DNA from: Gammaproteobacteria bacterium
GTDB taxonomy: Bacteria > Pseudomonadota > Gammaproteobacteria > Pseudomonadales > Azotimanducaceae
Length of the DNA stretch: 64,000 bases
Direction: 5' to 3'
NCBI GenBank assembly: GCA_026707945.1
Contig: JAPOVV010000115.1
Coordinates: forward strand, 372,001-436,000
The translations under genes were made by a program, and so were the position numbers. The notes beneath the pieces are model-generated. The model worked only from the letters and a program-made list of their open reading frames with translations. It made no database searches and was not told the DNA's origin. This document shows, one piece after another, positions 1-8,297 of the stretch (positions are counted from its first letter, which is position 1; each line of letters begins with the position of its first letter).

Positions 1-688
1 CTTCGAACGCTGGGTCTTTCTTCTCGCGCGCGTCGCCAAGCAGTTCGGCTCGACGGTTTGCCGCGTTTGCGGCTTGACGCGATTTCTCAGCTTGTTCCTG
101 CATGACTTTCGATGCCACACCTAGATTCGTACTGCCGCTGCGTATGCCGGCCAGCCGCTCCTGGTGTTGAGCACGCTTGTTGGCGCGACTTTCAGCGCGT
201 TTCGCGCGCTCCATCTCCGCTTGGGCTTTCTTGAGATTTGACTCAAGCATCTTGATCGTTTCCGCCATTTCTTCCTGAATGGCTTCGACTTCGTCGAGAT
301 CCTGCTTAGCCATTTCAGCTTCTTCGATCTCCGTACGTGCGCTCGCCAACAGCTCGGCGGCTTCCGCTTTGAGCTTGTCCGCAGCGAGTGAGAGCTTGTC
401 GGATTTCTCGGGACTCGCTGCCGCAGCATCTTCAAGTGCACGAATTTGATCCATCTTCTTGTTGTAAGCGGTGCGTGCGGCTTCCGCCTCCGCGGCTTCG
501 CGGTTGTAAGTCACTCGGTAGTCTTCGACTTCAAGCGCGAATTTCTCGAACTTCTCCCGCTCTGCGGCAATCTCTGCTTTTGAAGTGCCTTCAGGGTCAA
601 GTTTGACCATACCGGTTAAGATGGCGTCTCCAGCGTCTGCCAGTTTGCCTTCGCCGTAGTTTTTCCAAAATGCGAGTTTGTCTAGCAC
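1..688 (-). CDS. PspA/IM30-like coiled-coil protein (YjfJ-like), 3' end outside window
   Basis: About 229 residues are visible; the C-terminus lies beyond the left edge. The start is the GTG at 686-688, with GGAGGA just upstream on the minus strand; the protein begins VLDKLAFWKN. Nearly the whole visible part is Ala/Glu/Lys/Arg-rich heptad-like helix, as in PspA/IM30 membrane-stress proteins. The neighbouring DUF2491 gene upstream matches the E. coli yjfJ-yjfK pairing, which is the main reason to prefer YjfJ over another coiled-coil family. The likely role is peripheral inner-membrane or envelope maintenance, inferred from family and context only. It probably shares a transcript with the two genes upstream (gap 45 nt). 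Confidence 0.7.
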   Translation of the reverse strand, partial: MLDKLAFWKNYGEGKLADAGDAILTGMVKLDPEGTSKAEIAAEREKFEKFALEVEDYRVTYNREAAEAEAARTAYNKKMDQIRALEDAAAASPEKSDKLSLAADKLKAEAAELLASARTEIEEAEMAKQDLDEVEAIQEEMAETIKMLESNLKKAQAEMERAKRAESRANKRAQHQERLAGIRSGSTNLGVASKVMQEQAEKSRQAANAANRRAELLGDAREKKDPAFE

Positions 689-733
689 GATTGCATCCTC
701 CGTGTGTGTAAACAAAGTGAAGTTATCTTGGTT

Positions 734-1495
734 TTAAACTGCATCAGGCAGCTCCATGTCACTTGCTGCCAGCGGCAGGCCTACCCAGATTCGTACCCTA
801 AATCCGTCGGCGTCACGCTCGACGGTTGGCAGTAGATACTCCTGTGTCCCGACCCCGCCTAAACCGTCAAATACCCTCGCGAACAACATAGTGCCGAGAT
901 GTTCGACGTCGGTTTGACTCTCACCGTAGGGATCAAGCGTAATCGTTTCCTTCAAAGAGGCTGGCTTCAGCCAGATATCCTGGTCGGCTTCCCAGAGCCG
1001 TTCGTAGGTCAATTCATCGGGCGTGTGGAAGAGCGGCATTCCGAGAATGCCTTCATCTTTCGCGAGCCAAAAATCAACAGCAGAAGTCTCATCTTCATGC
1101 TCGGGAACGTCCGCCACAGCGACGTGATAGAGCGGCAGCTCGTACTGCTCATGGAATACGTAGCGTTCGTCAACGTGTTCGCCTTTGTCGTCCATCAAGA
1201 GCATGAGCATCGCGCTCTCGTCCGGGTCGTCACGGGAATCGAGATAGAGTCGAAAAGTCTTCATTCCGGCGAGCTCAACTTCGCTGAATGCCGCGAGTAA
1301 GGTTTCCGATCCTGGATAGGGCACGTGCGTCGCTTCGCCCGCCAGCAGGAACGGCGCTTCAGCAAACTGCACTCTGGAGCCGATACGCAAATTTAGTGGC
1401 AGCTCGCCGTCAACTCGGATTCTGTCCTTGCCATCGCCCGACCAGCGATCTTTAGCCGCTTGAACCTTCAGGCGCAAGTACTGTTTCATTGACAT
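734..1495 (-). CDS. DUF2491 family protein (YjfK-like)
   Basis: A 253-residue soluble protein with no signal peptide or membrane segment. Its pattern matches the DUF2491/YjfK family: an N-terminal LPLNLRIGS segment, an acidic middle (DDPDESAMLMLLMDDKGE), and a conserved Trp-rich part (DFWLAKDEGILG, YERLWE). The molecular function of the family is not known. In E. coli yjfK follows the PspA-like gene yjfJ, and here too the gene sits next to a PspA-like gene, 42 nt after the TAXI-domain gene. Two in-frame ATG codons (1493-1495 and 1487-1489) are possible starts. Confidence 0.75.
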   Translation of the reverse strand: MSMKQYLRLKVQAAKDRWSGDGKDRIRVDGELPLNLRIGSRVQFAEAPFLLAGEATHVPYPGSETLLAAFSEVELAGMKTFRLYLDSRDDPDESAMLMLLMDDKGEHVDERYVFHEQYELPLYHVAVADVPEHEDETSAVDFWLAKDEGILGMPLFHTPDELTYERLWEADQDIWLKPASLKETITLDPYGESQTDVEHLGTMLFARVFDGLGGVGTQEYLLPTVERDADGFRVRIWVGLPLAASDMELPDAV

Positions 1496-1537
1496 AGCGG
1501 GTGACTCGACAATCGGATGCGCGGTGTACAGTGATTC

Positions 1538-3187
1538 CTAGTGTTCGCGAGTAAGGTCGTCAATCGCAGGTTGAGCATCAAGCACAGCACCAAGCAACGA
1601 TTCATATGCCTGTGCGTTCTCTTCGCGCCAGCCTAAGCTCGTGACCATATCGACCGGCACCGTCAGTGTCTCAACTTCGGAAAAGATGAATCCGTCCTGG
1701 ATATTCGCGTATTGGTCATCAGGAATATCGAGAAATACGTATACGTCTTCTCCCGATGGGTCTTTGTGGCCTTGAAAAAGCTTGCCATGACCGTACTCCA
1801 TATCGTTGAAGTCCCAGTCGTTTACTGGTACTAGCTTGACGTCGTCACCAAGCGTATTGGCGCGCTGTAGGAGTTGCGTGTTCAGTGACGCGACGAACAG
1901 CATGCAGTCGGACTCGCCATTTGCAACACGGTTAAGTGCAGATGTACCACCGACGTTTTCAGTGTGAACGTTCGCATAGGAGTCATCCATGTAAACGAAA
2001 TCGCTCCAGGTCAGTTCGGTACCTGATCCGATAACGTCGACCAATAGCGTTTTACCTGGCAGGTCACCGACATCGTCGATGTCACTATCGCGATTGCAGA
2101 TCATGTGAGCGAACTCGACTGCGGGTGTTGCCACGCGTTCGAAGTTGTAACCGCTTGTTGGATTGCGTTCTGCATAAACGCCGAATGCGTTACGTTGTAC
2201 ATATGCGCCGTCACATTTGCCACTCTGCATGTACTCGAGGTTCTGCATGGAACCGTTTGTGGTGACGAGCTCGATCAAGACACCGTCACCGACCTGCTGT
2301 TTGATGATCTCGCCAAAGCGATGGTAATTTCCTTCTGTCCTCGCGGTGCACAACTTAAACGTTGGGGCAAGCGACCGCACAACGTCCGGGGCAAGCACCA
2401 TGTCGGGATCGACACCTGCGGGTAGAAAGGTCGGGTCAATTGGCGTACCCTCGAGTTTTGCCATCTCCGCCTTGAGTACATCGAGTTGAGCCCGAATCTC
2501 AGCGTTTTCAGTCGCTTGACTTTCCATCTCTGCCATCCATTCCTTCATACCAGGATCGTTTTGATGGTGATAGGCAAAAGCCGAGTAGTGCGGCGTGAAA
2601 GCGTGCCCCAACATGTACCCCAAAAACAGCCCGTCGAACATGCCGTATCGCGGCGCACCCATGTAGACGTAATTTGGCGTATTCCAACCGCCGTAAAAAC
2701 CATCTCGACGTTGCCAGTAATCGTTTCGGGTTCGTCCGGAGTTTTGAGATGCGCGTTGGTAGAGTGGGGAAGAAGACGATGTGCTTCCGGTACTGCGCGT
2801 TGACCCTTGGAATTTGCTTTGCTGTTGTGATTGGTAATTGCGATACGCGTTTTGCTGGCGAGTACTGCGGAAATTGTTCGTTGGCGCTCGAGCAAACCGG
2901 CTAGATGCAGAAGCTCTACTTGCTGCGCCGCTTGTTGAACTTGCGCGAGTTGCGCCGCCGAAGCCGCCGGATCTCGGACGAGATGCAGCCGCCTGCGAAG
3001 TCGGTCGGCTTGCCGTGGCTTTGGGTCGTGGTGTTGTTTTACGAGAGAAGCTCTTGAACGCAGGCGCTTTATAGCTGCGTGCGCTGCTGAACTTGAAAGA
3101 GCCGCCGAAGCGTCTAGCGTCGGCATCGTATGCAACACCGACGACTAGGATCGTGGTGAACAGACCGGCGATTAAAGACTTCAACAT
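1538..3187 (-). CDS. Secreted low-complexity protein fused to a TAXI-type solute-binding domain
   Basis: 549 residues. Residues 1-24 form a signal peptide ending near AYDADA. Residues 25-165 are a Ser/Arg/Ala/Gln-rich low-complexity tract. Residues 165-210 are Tyr/Gly-rich (FYGGWNTPNYVYMG), and 215-250 form a short coiled coil. From about residue 275 the sequence resembles a TAXI-family TRAP solute-binding domain (LCTARTEGNYHRFGEII, then TTNGSMQNLEYMQSGKCDGAYVQ). No TRAP permease is nearby, so the domain may act as a sensor or scaffold rather than for uptake; that is inference. AGGAG precedes the ATG. A weak promoter is possible upstream (TATGAT at 3229-3224, CAGACA at 3253-3248, 18-nt spacer). 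First gene of the minus-strand cluster. Confidence 0.7.
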   Translation of the reverse strand: MLKSLIAGLFTTILVVGVAYDADARRFGGSFKFSSARSYKAPAFKSFSRKTTPRPKATASRPTSQAAASRPRSGGFGGATRASSTSGAASRASASSRFARAPTNNFRSTRQQNAYRNYQSQQQSKFQGSTRSTGSTSSSSPLYQRASQNSGRTRNDYWQRRDGFYGGWNTPNYVYMGAPRYGMFDGLFLGYMLGHAFTPHYSAFAYHHQNDPGMKEWMAEMESQATENAEIRAQLDVLKAEMAKLEGTPIDPTFLPAGVDPDMVLAPDVVRSLAPTFKLCTARTEGNYHRFGEIIKQQVGDGVLIELVTTNGSMQNLEYMQSGKCDGAYVQRNAFGVYAERNPTSGYNFERVATPAVEFAHMICNRDSDIDDVGDLPGKTLLVDVIGSGTELTWSDFVYMDDSYANVHTENVGGTSALNRVANGESDCMLFVASLNTQLLQRANTLGDDVKLVPVNDWDFNDMEYGHGKLFQGHKDPSGEDVYVFLDIPDDQYANIQDGFIFSEVETLTVPVDMVTSLGWREENAQAYESLLGAVLDAQPAIDDLTREH

Positions 3188-3331
3188 ATTTAGGAGCTCC
3201 TGTCGCGATGGGCGTGAAGCGGTATCATACTTTTCGACAAATTGCGATGTCTGAAATAAACAGTTTTGTTAATGGTGTCGTTGCAATATTGTAATAAACT
3301 ACATCATTGATAATGATGCTGACTAGCCGGA

Positions 3332-3628
3332 GTGAGTTTGTTGGAACTGAAAACGATCTTGACGACGGACATCGACGTTAATCGACATGCGATCGGGAAA
3401 CCGCTAGTCTACCGTGTACATCGTTCGGTGAAAGGTGGTAATCTCGCAGATATGAAAGCGAAACCACTCGCTTGGGCTGTGGCGATCCCGATTGACGGCG
3501 CGATGCACTCATTAGTAAGCGTGCGAAAAAACCGTCGCGAATGGCAGGATCTGAATCGCCTTGCACGAGAAATGCGGCAACTTGGTTTCATCGAATATGA
3601 GATTCGCGACAATCTCAGTTCAACCTAG
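3332..3628 (+). CDS. Hypothetical protein, about 97-98 aa, basic
   Basis: Not recognised. A small basic soluble protein (pI probably high) with no signal peptide, membrane helix or cysteine cluster. The segment PLAWAVAIPIDGAMHSLVSVRKNRREW suggests a compact alpha/beta fold. The start is uncertain: GTG at 3332 overlaps the only good ribosome binding site (GGAG, 3329-3332), so a TTG at 3338 or 3341 fits the spacing better. It stands alone between a divergent TAXI-domain gene and the convergent adenosyltransferase gene (9-nt gap between stops). Confidence 0.5.
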   Translation: MSLLELKTILTTDIDVNRHAIGKPLVYRVHRSVKGGNLADMKAKPLAWAVAIPIDGAMHSLVSVRKNRREWQDLNRLAREMRQLGFIEYEIRDNLSST

Positions 3629-3637
3629 TTGCTGCGC

Positions 3638-4180
3638 TTAGTCCTTTAGTGGCTGCCAAAGGACTTCATCTTCACACACGCTTCGTGAGGCGACGAATAG
3701 GAAATCGGAGAGCCGGTTAAGAAATGTGCCGATCGAAGCTTTGATCAATGTGGAATCATCGAGCCGCCAAAACACGCGTTCACATCGCCTAGCCATTGCC
3801 CGGGCAATATGTAGTCGCGCATTAGCTTCATTGCCACCGGGAAGCACGAATTCCGCAAGAGCTTCGAGCTTCGAATTGATCGTCTCGGTAGCATCCGCAA
3901 GACGTTCGGTTTCACGAAGCCAGAAAGGTTGTGGTTTACCCGTGGCGACTGCAGCGCCGATGTCAAACACTCGCGCCTGAAGCGATCGTACTTGTTCAAG
4001 CAGCGCACCTTCTAGCGTTAACGCTGCTAAGCCCAAATCGCAGTTGAGCTCATCCAATGCGCCGACGAGTTCCATACGCGGACTACCTTTGCTGTGTCGC
4101 TTGCCGTCCGCGAGACTTGTTTCACCGCCATCTCCGCTGGTCGTTGTTACGCGATCAATGCGTGGTCGATTGTTTGCCAT
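3638..4180 (-). CDS. PduO-type cob(I)alamin adenosyltransferase
   Basis: A 180-residue PduO/MMAB-type corrinoid adenosyltransferase, which transfers the adenosyl group of ATP to cob(I)alamin to make coenzyme B12. The N-terminal ATP-binding motif TTTSGDGGETSL is at residues 12-23, VGALDELN at about 39-46, LPGGNEANARLH followed by ARAMARRCER in the middle, and FLNRLSDFLFVASR near the C-terminus. Length is normal for the family. No other cobalamin gene is near, so it probably serves salvage and supply of a B12-dependent mutase or reductase elsewhere. It runs convergent to the small gene ending at 3628. Confidence 0.9.
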   Translation of the reverse strand: MANNRPRIDRVTTTSGDGGETSLADGKRHSKGSPRMELVGALDELNCDLGLAALTLEGALLEQVRSLQARVFDIGAAVATGKPQPFWLRETERLADATETINSKLEALAEFVLPGGNEANARLHIARAMARRCERVFWRLDDSTLIKASIGTFLNRLSDFLFVASRSVCEDEVLWQPLKD

Positions 4181-4305
4181 GTCGCCGAGTTCCGATTACT
4201 CCGTCCTGAAACTGTACCACTTTTCTTAATACGTCGTTGTTAGCGACACAACGTGTCGTAAGTGACCTTATCTTTGCTACCGTAAGAGCGCAACTGAGAG
4301 TCAAG

Positions 4306-5277
4306 ATGCTGAGAAATCGACGTATTCAATCGCAAGCTGGGTTGCCAAATTTTTGCTTTGCAGATGGCAAACGAAGCGCCGTGTCAGAAGACGATCGCAT
4401 CGACTTTGTACTCGATAGTGGAATTCGTGCGGTCGTGATCGACCAAGACCTTAGTTATGCGGAGGCGCGTCACTTCATCGAGCTCGAGATTCCTTCGGCG
4501 GAACTTGAGATCGAGGGTGTACCACGTGAGTGGATGACCAAGTTCTTCGAATTCGCCGGTTATGTCAAAGCACCTCAACCAACCAGTGCACTTACGTTGC
4601 GACAAGTTCTGGGAATGCTAAGCACGAATCACCGGGTGATGTTGGAAGTCGACGATTCGGTTTACGTCCCACTCGTCGACGGCGTGTTGTACGACATCGA
4701 AGATTGGCGCGACGATATGCAGCGAATGATTACAGGGTATTGGGTCTTCCGCAAACGTCGAGATGTCTGGCCGGGAACACTGACGGGTCAAGTCCTCGAT
4801 GCGAGTGATTGTGTTGTCGAAGCGTTCGAAGATTCAGATGTGTTGGTACGAGACCCGATCGAACTCGCCGGCTACGCGTTCAACACGCGCAGGTTTGACA
4901 ACGCCTGGGACCTTGACGACTCCGGAGAGTGCACCTTTGAGGCAACATTCGCCGTAACGCTGCAGCGATCCCAGGATGCTCTGCGTGTCCAGTCACAATC
5001 GATGCGATGCTCGCCGAAGTATTTGCAAGCGCTAGCAGACTTATCGTCAACGAAGCAGGATCGATCGGACCGAATGCAAACGATGGCGAAGCACGCGATG
5101 GCGGACGCACGTCGACTACTCGATGCATGCGATCTGGACTATGAGCTCAAAGGCAATGGCACGCTCAGACTTGGCCATGCGCTCGGGTATCGACCCCAAT
5201 CGGGCGAAGTTTTCGTAGCGCGAGAACGCCGTGTGAAAGTCGCTCGCGGATTTAAAACATTACTTCGTACATTGTGA
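4306..5277 (+). CDS. Hypothetical protein, about 323 aa
   Basis: Not recognised. I chose the ATG at 4306 (GAGAG 7 nt upstream); the frame stays open to a TTG at 4237, which would add 23 residues. The protein is acidic and soluble, with no signal peptide or membrane helix. The middle has a Trp/Tyr-rich segment (YDIEDWRDD, MITGYWVFRKRRDVWPG). The C-terminal third is helical and basic (ADARRLLDACDLDYELKG, ERRVKVARGFKTLLRTL). It stands alone, divergent from the adenosyltransferase gene and 79 nt before the DUF488 gene. Confidence 0.55.
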   Translation: MLRNRRIQSQAGLPNFCFADGKRSAVSEDDRIDFVLDSGIRAVVIDQDLSYAEARHFIELEIPSAELEIEGVPREWMTKFFEFAGYVKAPQPTSALTLRQVLGMLSTNHRVMLEVDDSVYVPLVDGVLYDIEDWRDDMQRMITGYWVFRKRRDVWPGTLTGQVLDASDCVVEAFEDSDVLVRDPIELAGYAFNTRRFDNAWDLDDSGECTFEATFAVTLQRSQDALRVQSQSMRCSPKYLQALADLSSTKQDRSDRMQTMAKHAMADARRLLDACDLDYELKGNGTLRLGHALGYRPQSGEVFVARERRVKVARGFKTLLRTL

Positions 5278-5300
5278 TGGCGGTCGACGATGCAACTATT

Positions 5301-5330
5301 TTGTTGTCCAAGTGTCTAAAAGTGTATAAA
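5301..5330 (+). promoter_or_regulatory. Possible sigma-70 promoter for the DUF488 gene
   Basis: TTGTTG at 5301-5306 and TATAAA at 5325-5330 are separated by 18 nt and lie about 27 nt before the ATG at 5357. The stretch is AT-rich compared with its surroundings. Seen by eye only; both hexamers depart from consensus. Confidence 0.35.
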
Positions 5331-5356
5331 ATTACAGGTAAGGGGAGGATTTGAAC

Positions 5357-5947
5357 ATGGATCTGGACAATAGAGAAGTGTATTCGATAGGTCACTCAAA
5401 TATGAGTTATCGATCGTTTGCATCTCTGCTACGTAAGTGGTCAATTGAACAGGTAGTTGATGTTCGATCCATACCGTTCAGTCGTCACGTTCCACACTTC
5501 AACTATGAAGCGATTCGACGCAAACTTCAACAGTCGGGTTTCGAATACGAGTACCTTGGCAATCAGCTTGGCTCCCATAACTGCCGTATGCGCAACAGTT
5601 GTGAGAATCCTTCGGATTACAGACGCCAGATTGCGTGTGACGCGTTCAGCGATGGGATCACGCAGCTTCTTGAGCGATTGAATGCGAACCGTGTGGCAAT
5701 CATGTGCGTAGAAAGCAACCCGTATAGGTGCCATCGCCATACCATACTCGCCGCCGAATTGGCCAAACTAGGGGTGGTGACGCAGCACATCTTCAAGAAC
5801 GCGCAAGTTCAAAGTGCGTTTGATGCGCCTGTGGAATCGAACATTGCGAACGAGCGCTGGATTCAACGTAGCTTGTTTGAAAGTCTGGATGCAGAGCCGT
5901 TTGCGACCGGGAAGAGCAGCAACGAACCATTGCCGCGAGTCGCCTAG
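5357..5947 (+). CDS. DUF488 family protein
   Basis: 196 residues. The family signature is clear: YSIGHSN near the N-terminus, VVDVRSIPFSRHVPHFN at about residues 33-49, and a second block IMCVESNPYRCHRH where family members carry Cys-x-Glu/CHR. DUF488 members are small cytosolic proteins of unknown function. I place the start at the ATG 5357, 7 nt after GGGGAGGA; a TTG at 5351 lies too close to that site. The TAG stop shares the palindrome CTAG (5944-5947) with the stop of the convergent carrier gene, so both coding regions overlap by four bases. Confidence 0.85.
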   Translation: MDLDNREVYSIGHSNMSYRSFASLLRKWSIEQVVDVRSIPFSRHVPHFNYEAIRRKLQQSGFEYEYLGNQLGSHNCRMRNSCENPSDYRRQIACDAFSDGITQLLERLNANRVAIMCVESNPYRCHRHTILAAELAKLGVVTQHIFKNAQVQSAFDAPVESNIANERWIQRSLFESLDAEPFATGKSSNEPLPRVA

Positions 5948-7266
5948 CCGTCAACCTGAGGCTCTCGGACAGATCGACCGATCCACCAAAGGATCAGTAA
6001 CGCAGGCGAAACCATCAGTGCGGTAAGGATGAAGAACATCATCCAGTCGCCTGCTAACCAATCCACGAGAATTCCGCTCGACGCAGCTAGAAGCGTACGC
6101 CCCGAGTTTCCTAACGATGCTAAAGCCCCGTATTGAGTGGCAGCATGCAAGTGGCTTGTGAAATAGGTGAGGAACGCGACGAACGCTACGGTCGAAAGCG
6201 CGCTCGTGATCCCATCTGCGACGAGAGCAAAGATGAGTAGGGATTTATCAGGTCCAACCACTGCTAGCCAAGCGAATAGGAGATTGGTCGCTGCCATTCC
6301 GATGCCCGCGAGCATGAGTCCTTTCACGGTTCCGAAATAACTCGTGAAGAATCCGGCAGCTATCGCGCAAGTGATGGTGATCGCCAGTCCAAGACCCTTG
6401 GAGTAAACACCGATGTCGGCATTTGTAAAGCCAACTTCTTTGTAGAAAACAACGACCATTCGGCCGAGAAACGCTTCGCCTAACTTGAAAACGAATATGA
6501 AAAGCAAGAGTCCAAGTGCTAGTCGTAAGCCGTTCCGTTGAAAAAACTCCGTAACAGCGGCAACGTAAGAACGATCGAAGAACTGGTTGCGCGTCACACG
6601 AGCGACGGTACTGGGTTCTTCACTTTTGGCCGGTTCCTTTACGGCCCAGAGAATTCCCACGAGCATTAGGACGAGAATTCCTGCAAGTCCGAAATACACC
6701 AAGTTCCACCCAAACTGATCGGCCAGAATAAACGCGAATGCGCCGGGTAGACTGACGCCGGTCCACCAACCACAGGTTGCCATCGCTGCCGCATGGCCGA
6801 TCATATGTTCTTCGTGCTCCGCAATGACGGTGACGCGGTAGGCATCAATCGCAAGATCTTGTGTTGCCGAAGCTATAGCAATACCGAGGCAGATTGACGC
6901 GGTCAGGAACAAACTGATCGCCGGTCCTGTTGCTGCGAGGATTAGAGCTTGGGCGATTAGAAGCAGCATGCAGAGCACGATCCATGAGCGTCGATGGCCG
7001 AGTCGACGTAAACCAGGAAGGCGGAGATGGTCGATGAGCGGTGCCCAGAGGAAATTGATGGTATAGGCGACGAACACGACGCTGAATAACCCGATCGCGG
7101 TGCGTGACAGTCCGACATCATGGAGCCAAGCCGTCATTTCAGAGCCGATGAACAACCAAGGAAACCCACTCACGGTTCCGAGCAAAAAGATGCGCCATAG
7201 ACGCACGTCGAGATAGACGGATATCCGGTCGATTAGGGATTTGCTTGTAGCGGTGGCTTGAGTCAA
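5944..7266 (-). CDS. AmpG-like MFS transporter
   Basis: A 440-residue major facilitator protein with about 12 hydrophobic helices. It carries AmpG-family features: SGFPWLFIGSEMTAWLHDVG in the first helix/loop, FLWAPLIDHLRLPGLRRLGHRRSW between helices 2 and 3, and SATQDLAIDAYRV in helix 4/5. AmpG imports GlcNAc-anhydroMurNAc peptides for peptidoglycan recycling. The clade also holds uncharacterised carriers, so the substrate is uncertain. A second AmpG-like carrier lies at 34212-35534. The gene follows yajQ on the minus strand by 24 nt. Confidence 0.8.
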   Translation of the reverse strand: MTQATATSKSLIDRISVYLDVRLWRIFLLGTVSGFPWLFIGSEMTAWLHDVGLSRTAIGLFSVVFVAYTINFLWAPLIDHLRLPGLRRLGHRRSWIVLCMLLLIAQALILAATGPAISLFLTASICLGIAIASATQDLAIDAYRVTVIAEHEEHMIGHAAAMATCGWWTGVSLPGAFAFILADQFGWNLVYFGLAGILVLMLVGILWAVKEPAKSEEPSTVARVTRNQFFDRSYVAAVTEFFQRNGLRLALGLLLFIFVFKLGEAFLGRMVVVFYKEVGFTNADIGVYSKGLGLAITITCAIAAGFFTSYFGTVKGLMLAGIGMAATNLLFAWLAVVGPDKSLLIFALVADGITSALSTVAFVAFLTYFTSHLHAATQYGALASLGNSGRTLLAASSGILVDWLAGDWMMFFILTALMVSPALLILWWIGRSVREPQVDG

Positions 7267-7290
7267 GCGATTAACGGTCTATGGTCGGGG

Positions 7291-7773
7291 TCAGCTGCGG
7301 TAGTTCTTAAACTGCAGAGGCATGGGTAAATCCAGATCACGAAGCTCTGCAATGGCTTCCTGCAACTCATCGCGTTTCTTTCCGGATATGCGTACTTGAT
7401 CTCCTTGCACTTGCACCTGCAATTTTTTATTTAGATCTTTAACACGTTTGCTGATGAGTCTAGTTGTGTCACGGTCGATCCCTTCGATTAACGAGATTAC
7501 TTGACGTTTAGTTTTTCCCGAAGCGGTTACGCTACCAGGTTGAAGTACCTTGACGTCAACTTTTCGACTTACGAATTTCGTTCTTAGGATATCGAGCAAT
7601 TGCTGAAGCTGAAATTCTTCTTCTGCATGGATCTCGATGGTCTGGTCGGCGAGTTCGATGCCTGCGTCAACGTGGCGAAAGTCAAACCGCGTTCCAAGTT
7701 CACGTTTCGATTGATCGACCGCGTTGCGGACCTCTTGCCAATTAATCTCTGATACGGTATCGAAACTCGGCAT
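7291..7773 (-). CDS. yajQ: YajQ family nucleotide-binding protein
   Basis: 160 residues, the standard length for YajQ (UPF0234). The hallmark N-terminus MPSFDTVSEINWQEVRNAVD and the C-terminal GDQVRISGKKRDELQ and DLDLPMPLQFKNYR are present. Family members form two ferredoxin-like domains and bind nucleotides; in Xanthomonas and Pseudomonas a homologue binds cyclic di-GMP and acts with a transcription factor. Whether this copy binds cyclic di-GMP cannot be read from the sequence. Likely cytosolic and co-transcribed with the downstream carrier gene. Confidence 0.93.
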   Translation of the reverse strand: MPSFDTVSEINWQEVRNAVDQSKRELGTRFDFRHVDAGIELADQTIEIHAEEEFQLQQLLDILRTKFVSRKVDVKVLQPGSVTASGKTKRQVISLIEGIDRDTTRLISKRVKDLNKKLQVQVQGDQVRISGKKRDELQEAIAELRDLDLPMPLQFKNYRS

Positions 7774-7853
7774 GTAATTAGGTCGTCAAGCGAAAACGCG
7801 CAATCATCATAGCATTGCTGTTTGTTCGGGTACGAAACCAAATCCATAGACGG

Positions 7854-8177
7854 TCATTGTTCAGACCACTGATATCGTGAAAGGTTTACCCGTCCGTCGA
7901 TGACCTCAACGCACTCTGCTTGAAGTCGTTTGATTTGTTCATCTGCAGATGGTCGCGGCGCGATGCGCCCATCGGCTCGGATGACGCGATGCCAGGGAAG
8001 CGAGGCAGCATCGGGTGAGGTACTGAGAACGCGTGCGACAAAGCGGGCTCTTCGTGGTAACCCTGCGATTTCAGCGATTTGGCCATAGGTGGCTACGCTT
8101 CCATACGGGATTGATTCGATGATCCAAATGACCGTGTTAGCAGCTTCCTCGTTCACTTTGCGTCCTCTTGTTAGCAA
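7854..8177 (-). CDS. Alkyltransferase-like (ATL) DNA repair protein
   Basis: 107 residues, matching the C-terminal DNA-binding domain of O6-methylguanine methyltransferase. Present are IPYGSVATYGQIAEIAGLPRRARFVARVL (helix-turn-helix with the Arg finger) and LPWHRVIRADGRI. The acceptor motif PCHRV of true MGMT is PWHRV here, the Trp substitution typical of ATL proteins, which bind O6-alkylguanine without repairing it and hand the lesion to nucleotide excision repair. A GTG at 8157-8159 (VNEEAANTV) is a possible later start. It is transcribed away from groES, 120 nt from its start codon. Confidence 0.88.
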   Translation of the reverse strand: MLTRGRKVNEEAANTVIWIIESIPYGSVATYGQIAEIAGLPRRARFVARVLSTSPDAASLPWHRVIRADGRIAPRPSADEQIKRLQAECVEVIDGRVNLSRYQWSEQ

Positions 8178-8200
8178 ACAAGCCTCACAATTGCTAAAAA

Positions 8201-8227
8201 TTAGCAGTCTCTAATTGAGAGTGCTAA
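8201..8227. promoter_or_regulatory. CIRCE element (HrcA operator) upstream of groES
   Basis: TTAGCAGTC (8201-8209), a 9-nt spacer and GAGTGCTAA (8219-8227). The CIRCE consensus is TTAGCACTC-N9-GAGTGCTAA, so the right arm is perfect, the left has one mismatch and the spacer is exact. It lies 70 nt before the groES start, where the HrcA repressor binds in bacteria that use it. A second inverted repeat, TTAGCAA (8171-8177) and TTGCTAA (8191-8197), lies just upstream and shares the TTAGCA core. Confidence 0.88.
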
Positions 8228-8297
8228 AATTCCCGCGCTCAGCCGCTGAGCCGCGCTGAGTAGGGAACCAAAACTTTATCAACCTTTGAGGATATCG

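Noticed and set aside
2545..3138. 197-codon open frame within the TAXI-domain gene
   Set aside because: Same-strand shadow of the low-complexity region; composition reflects the real gene, no ribosome site.
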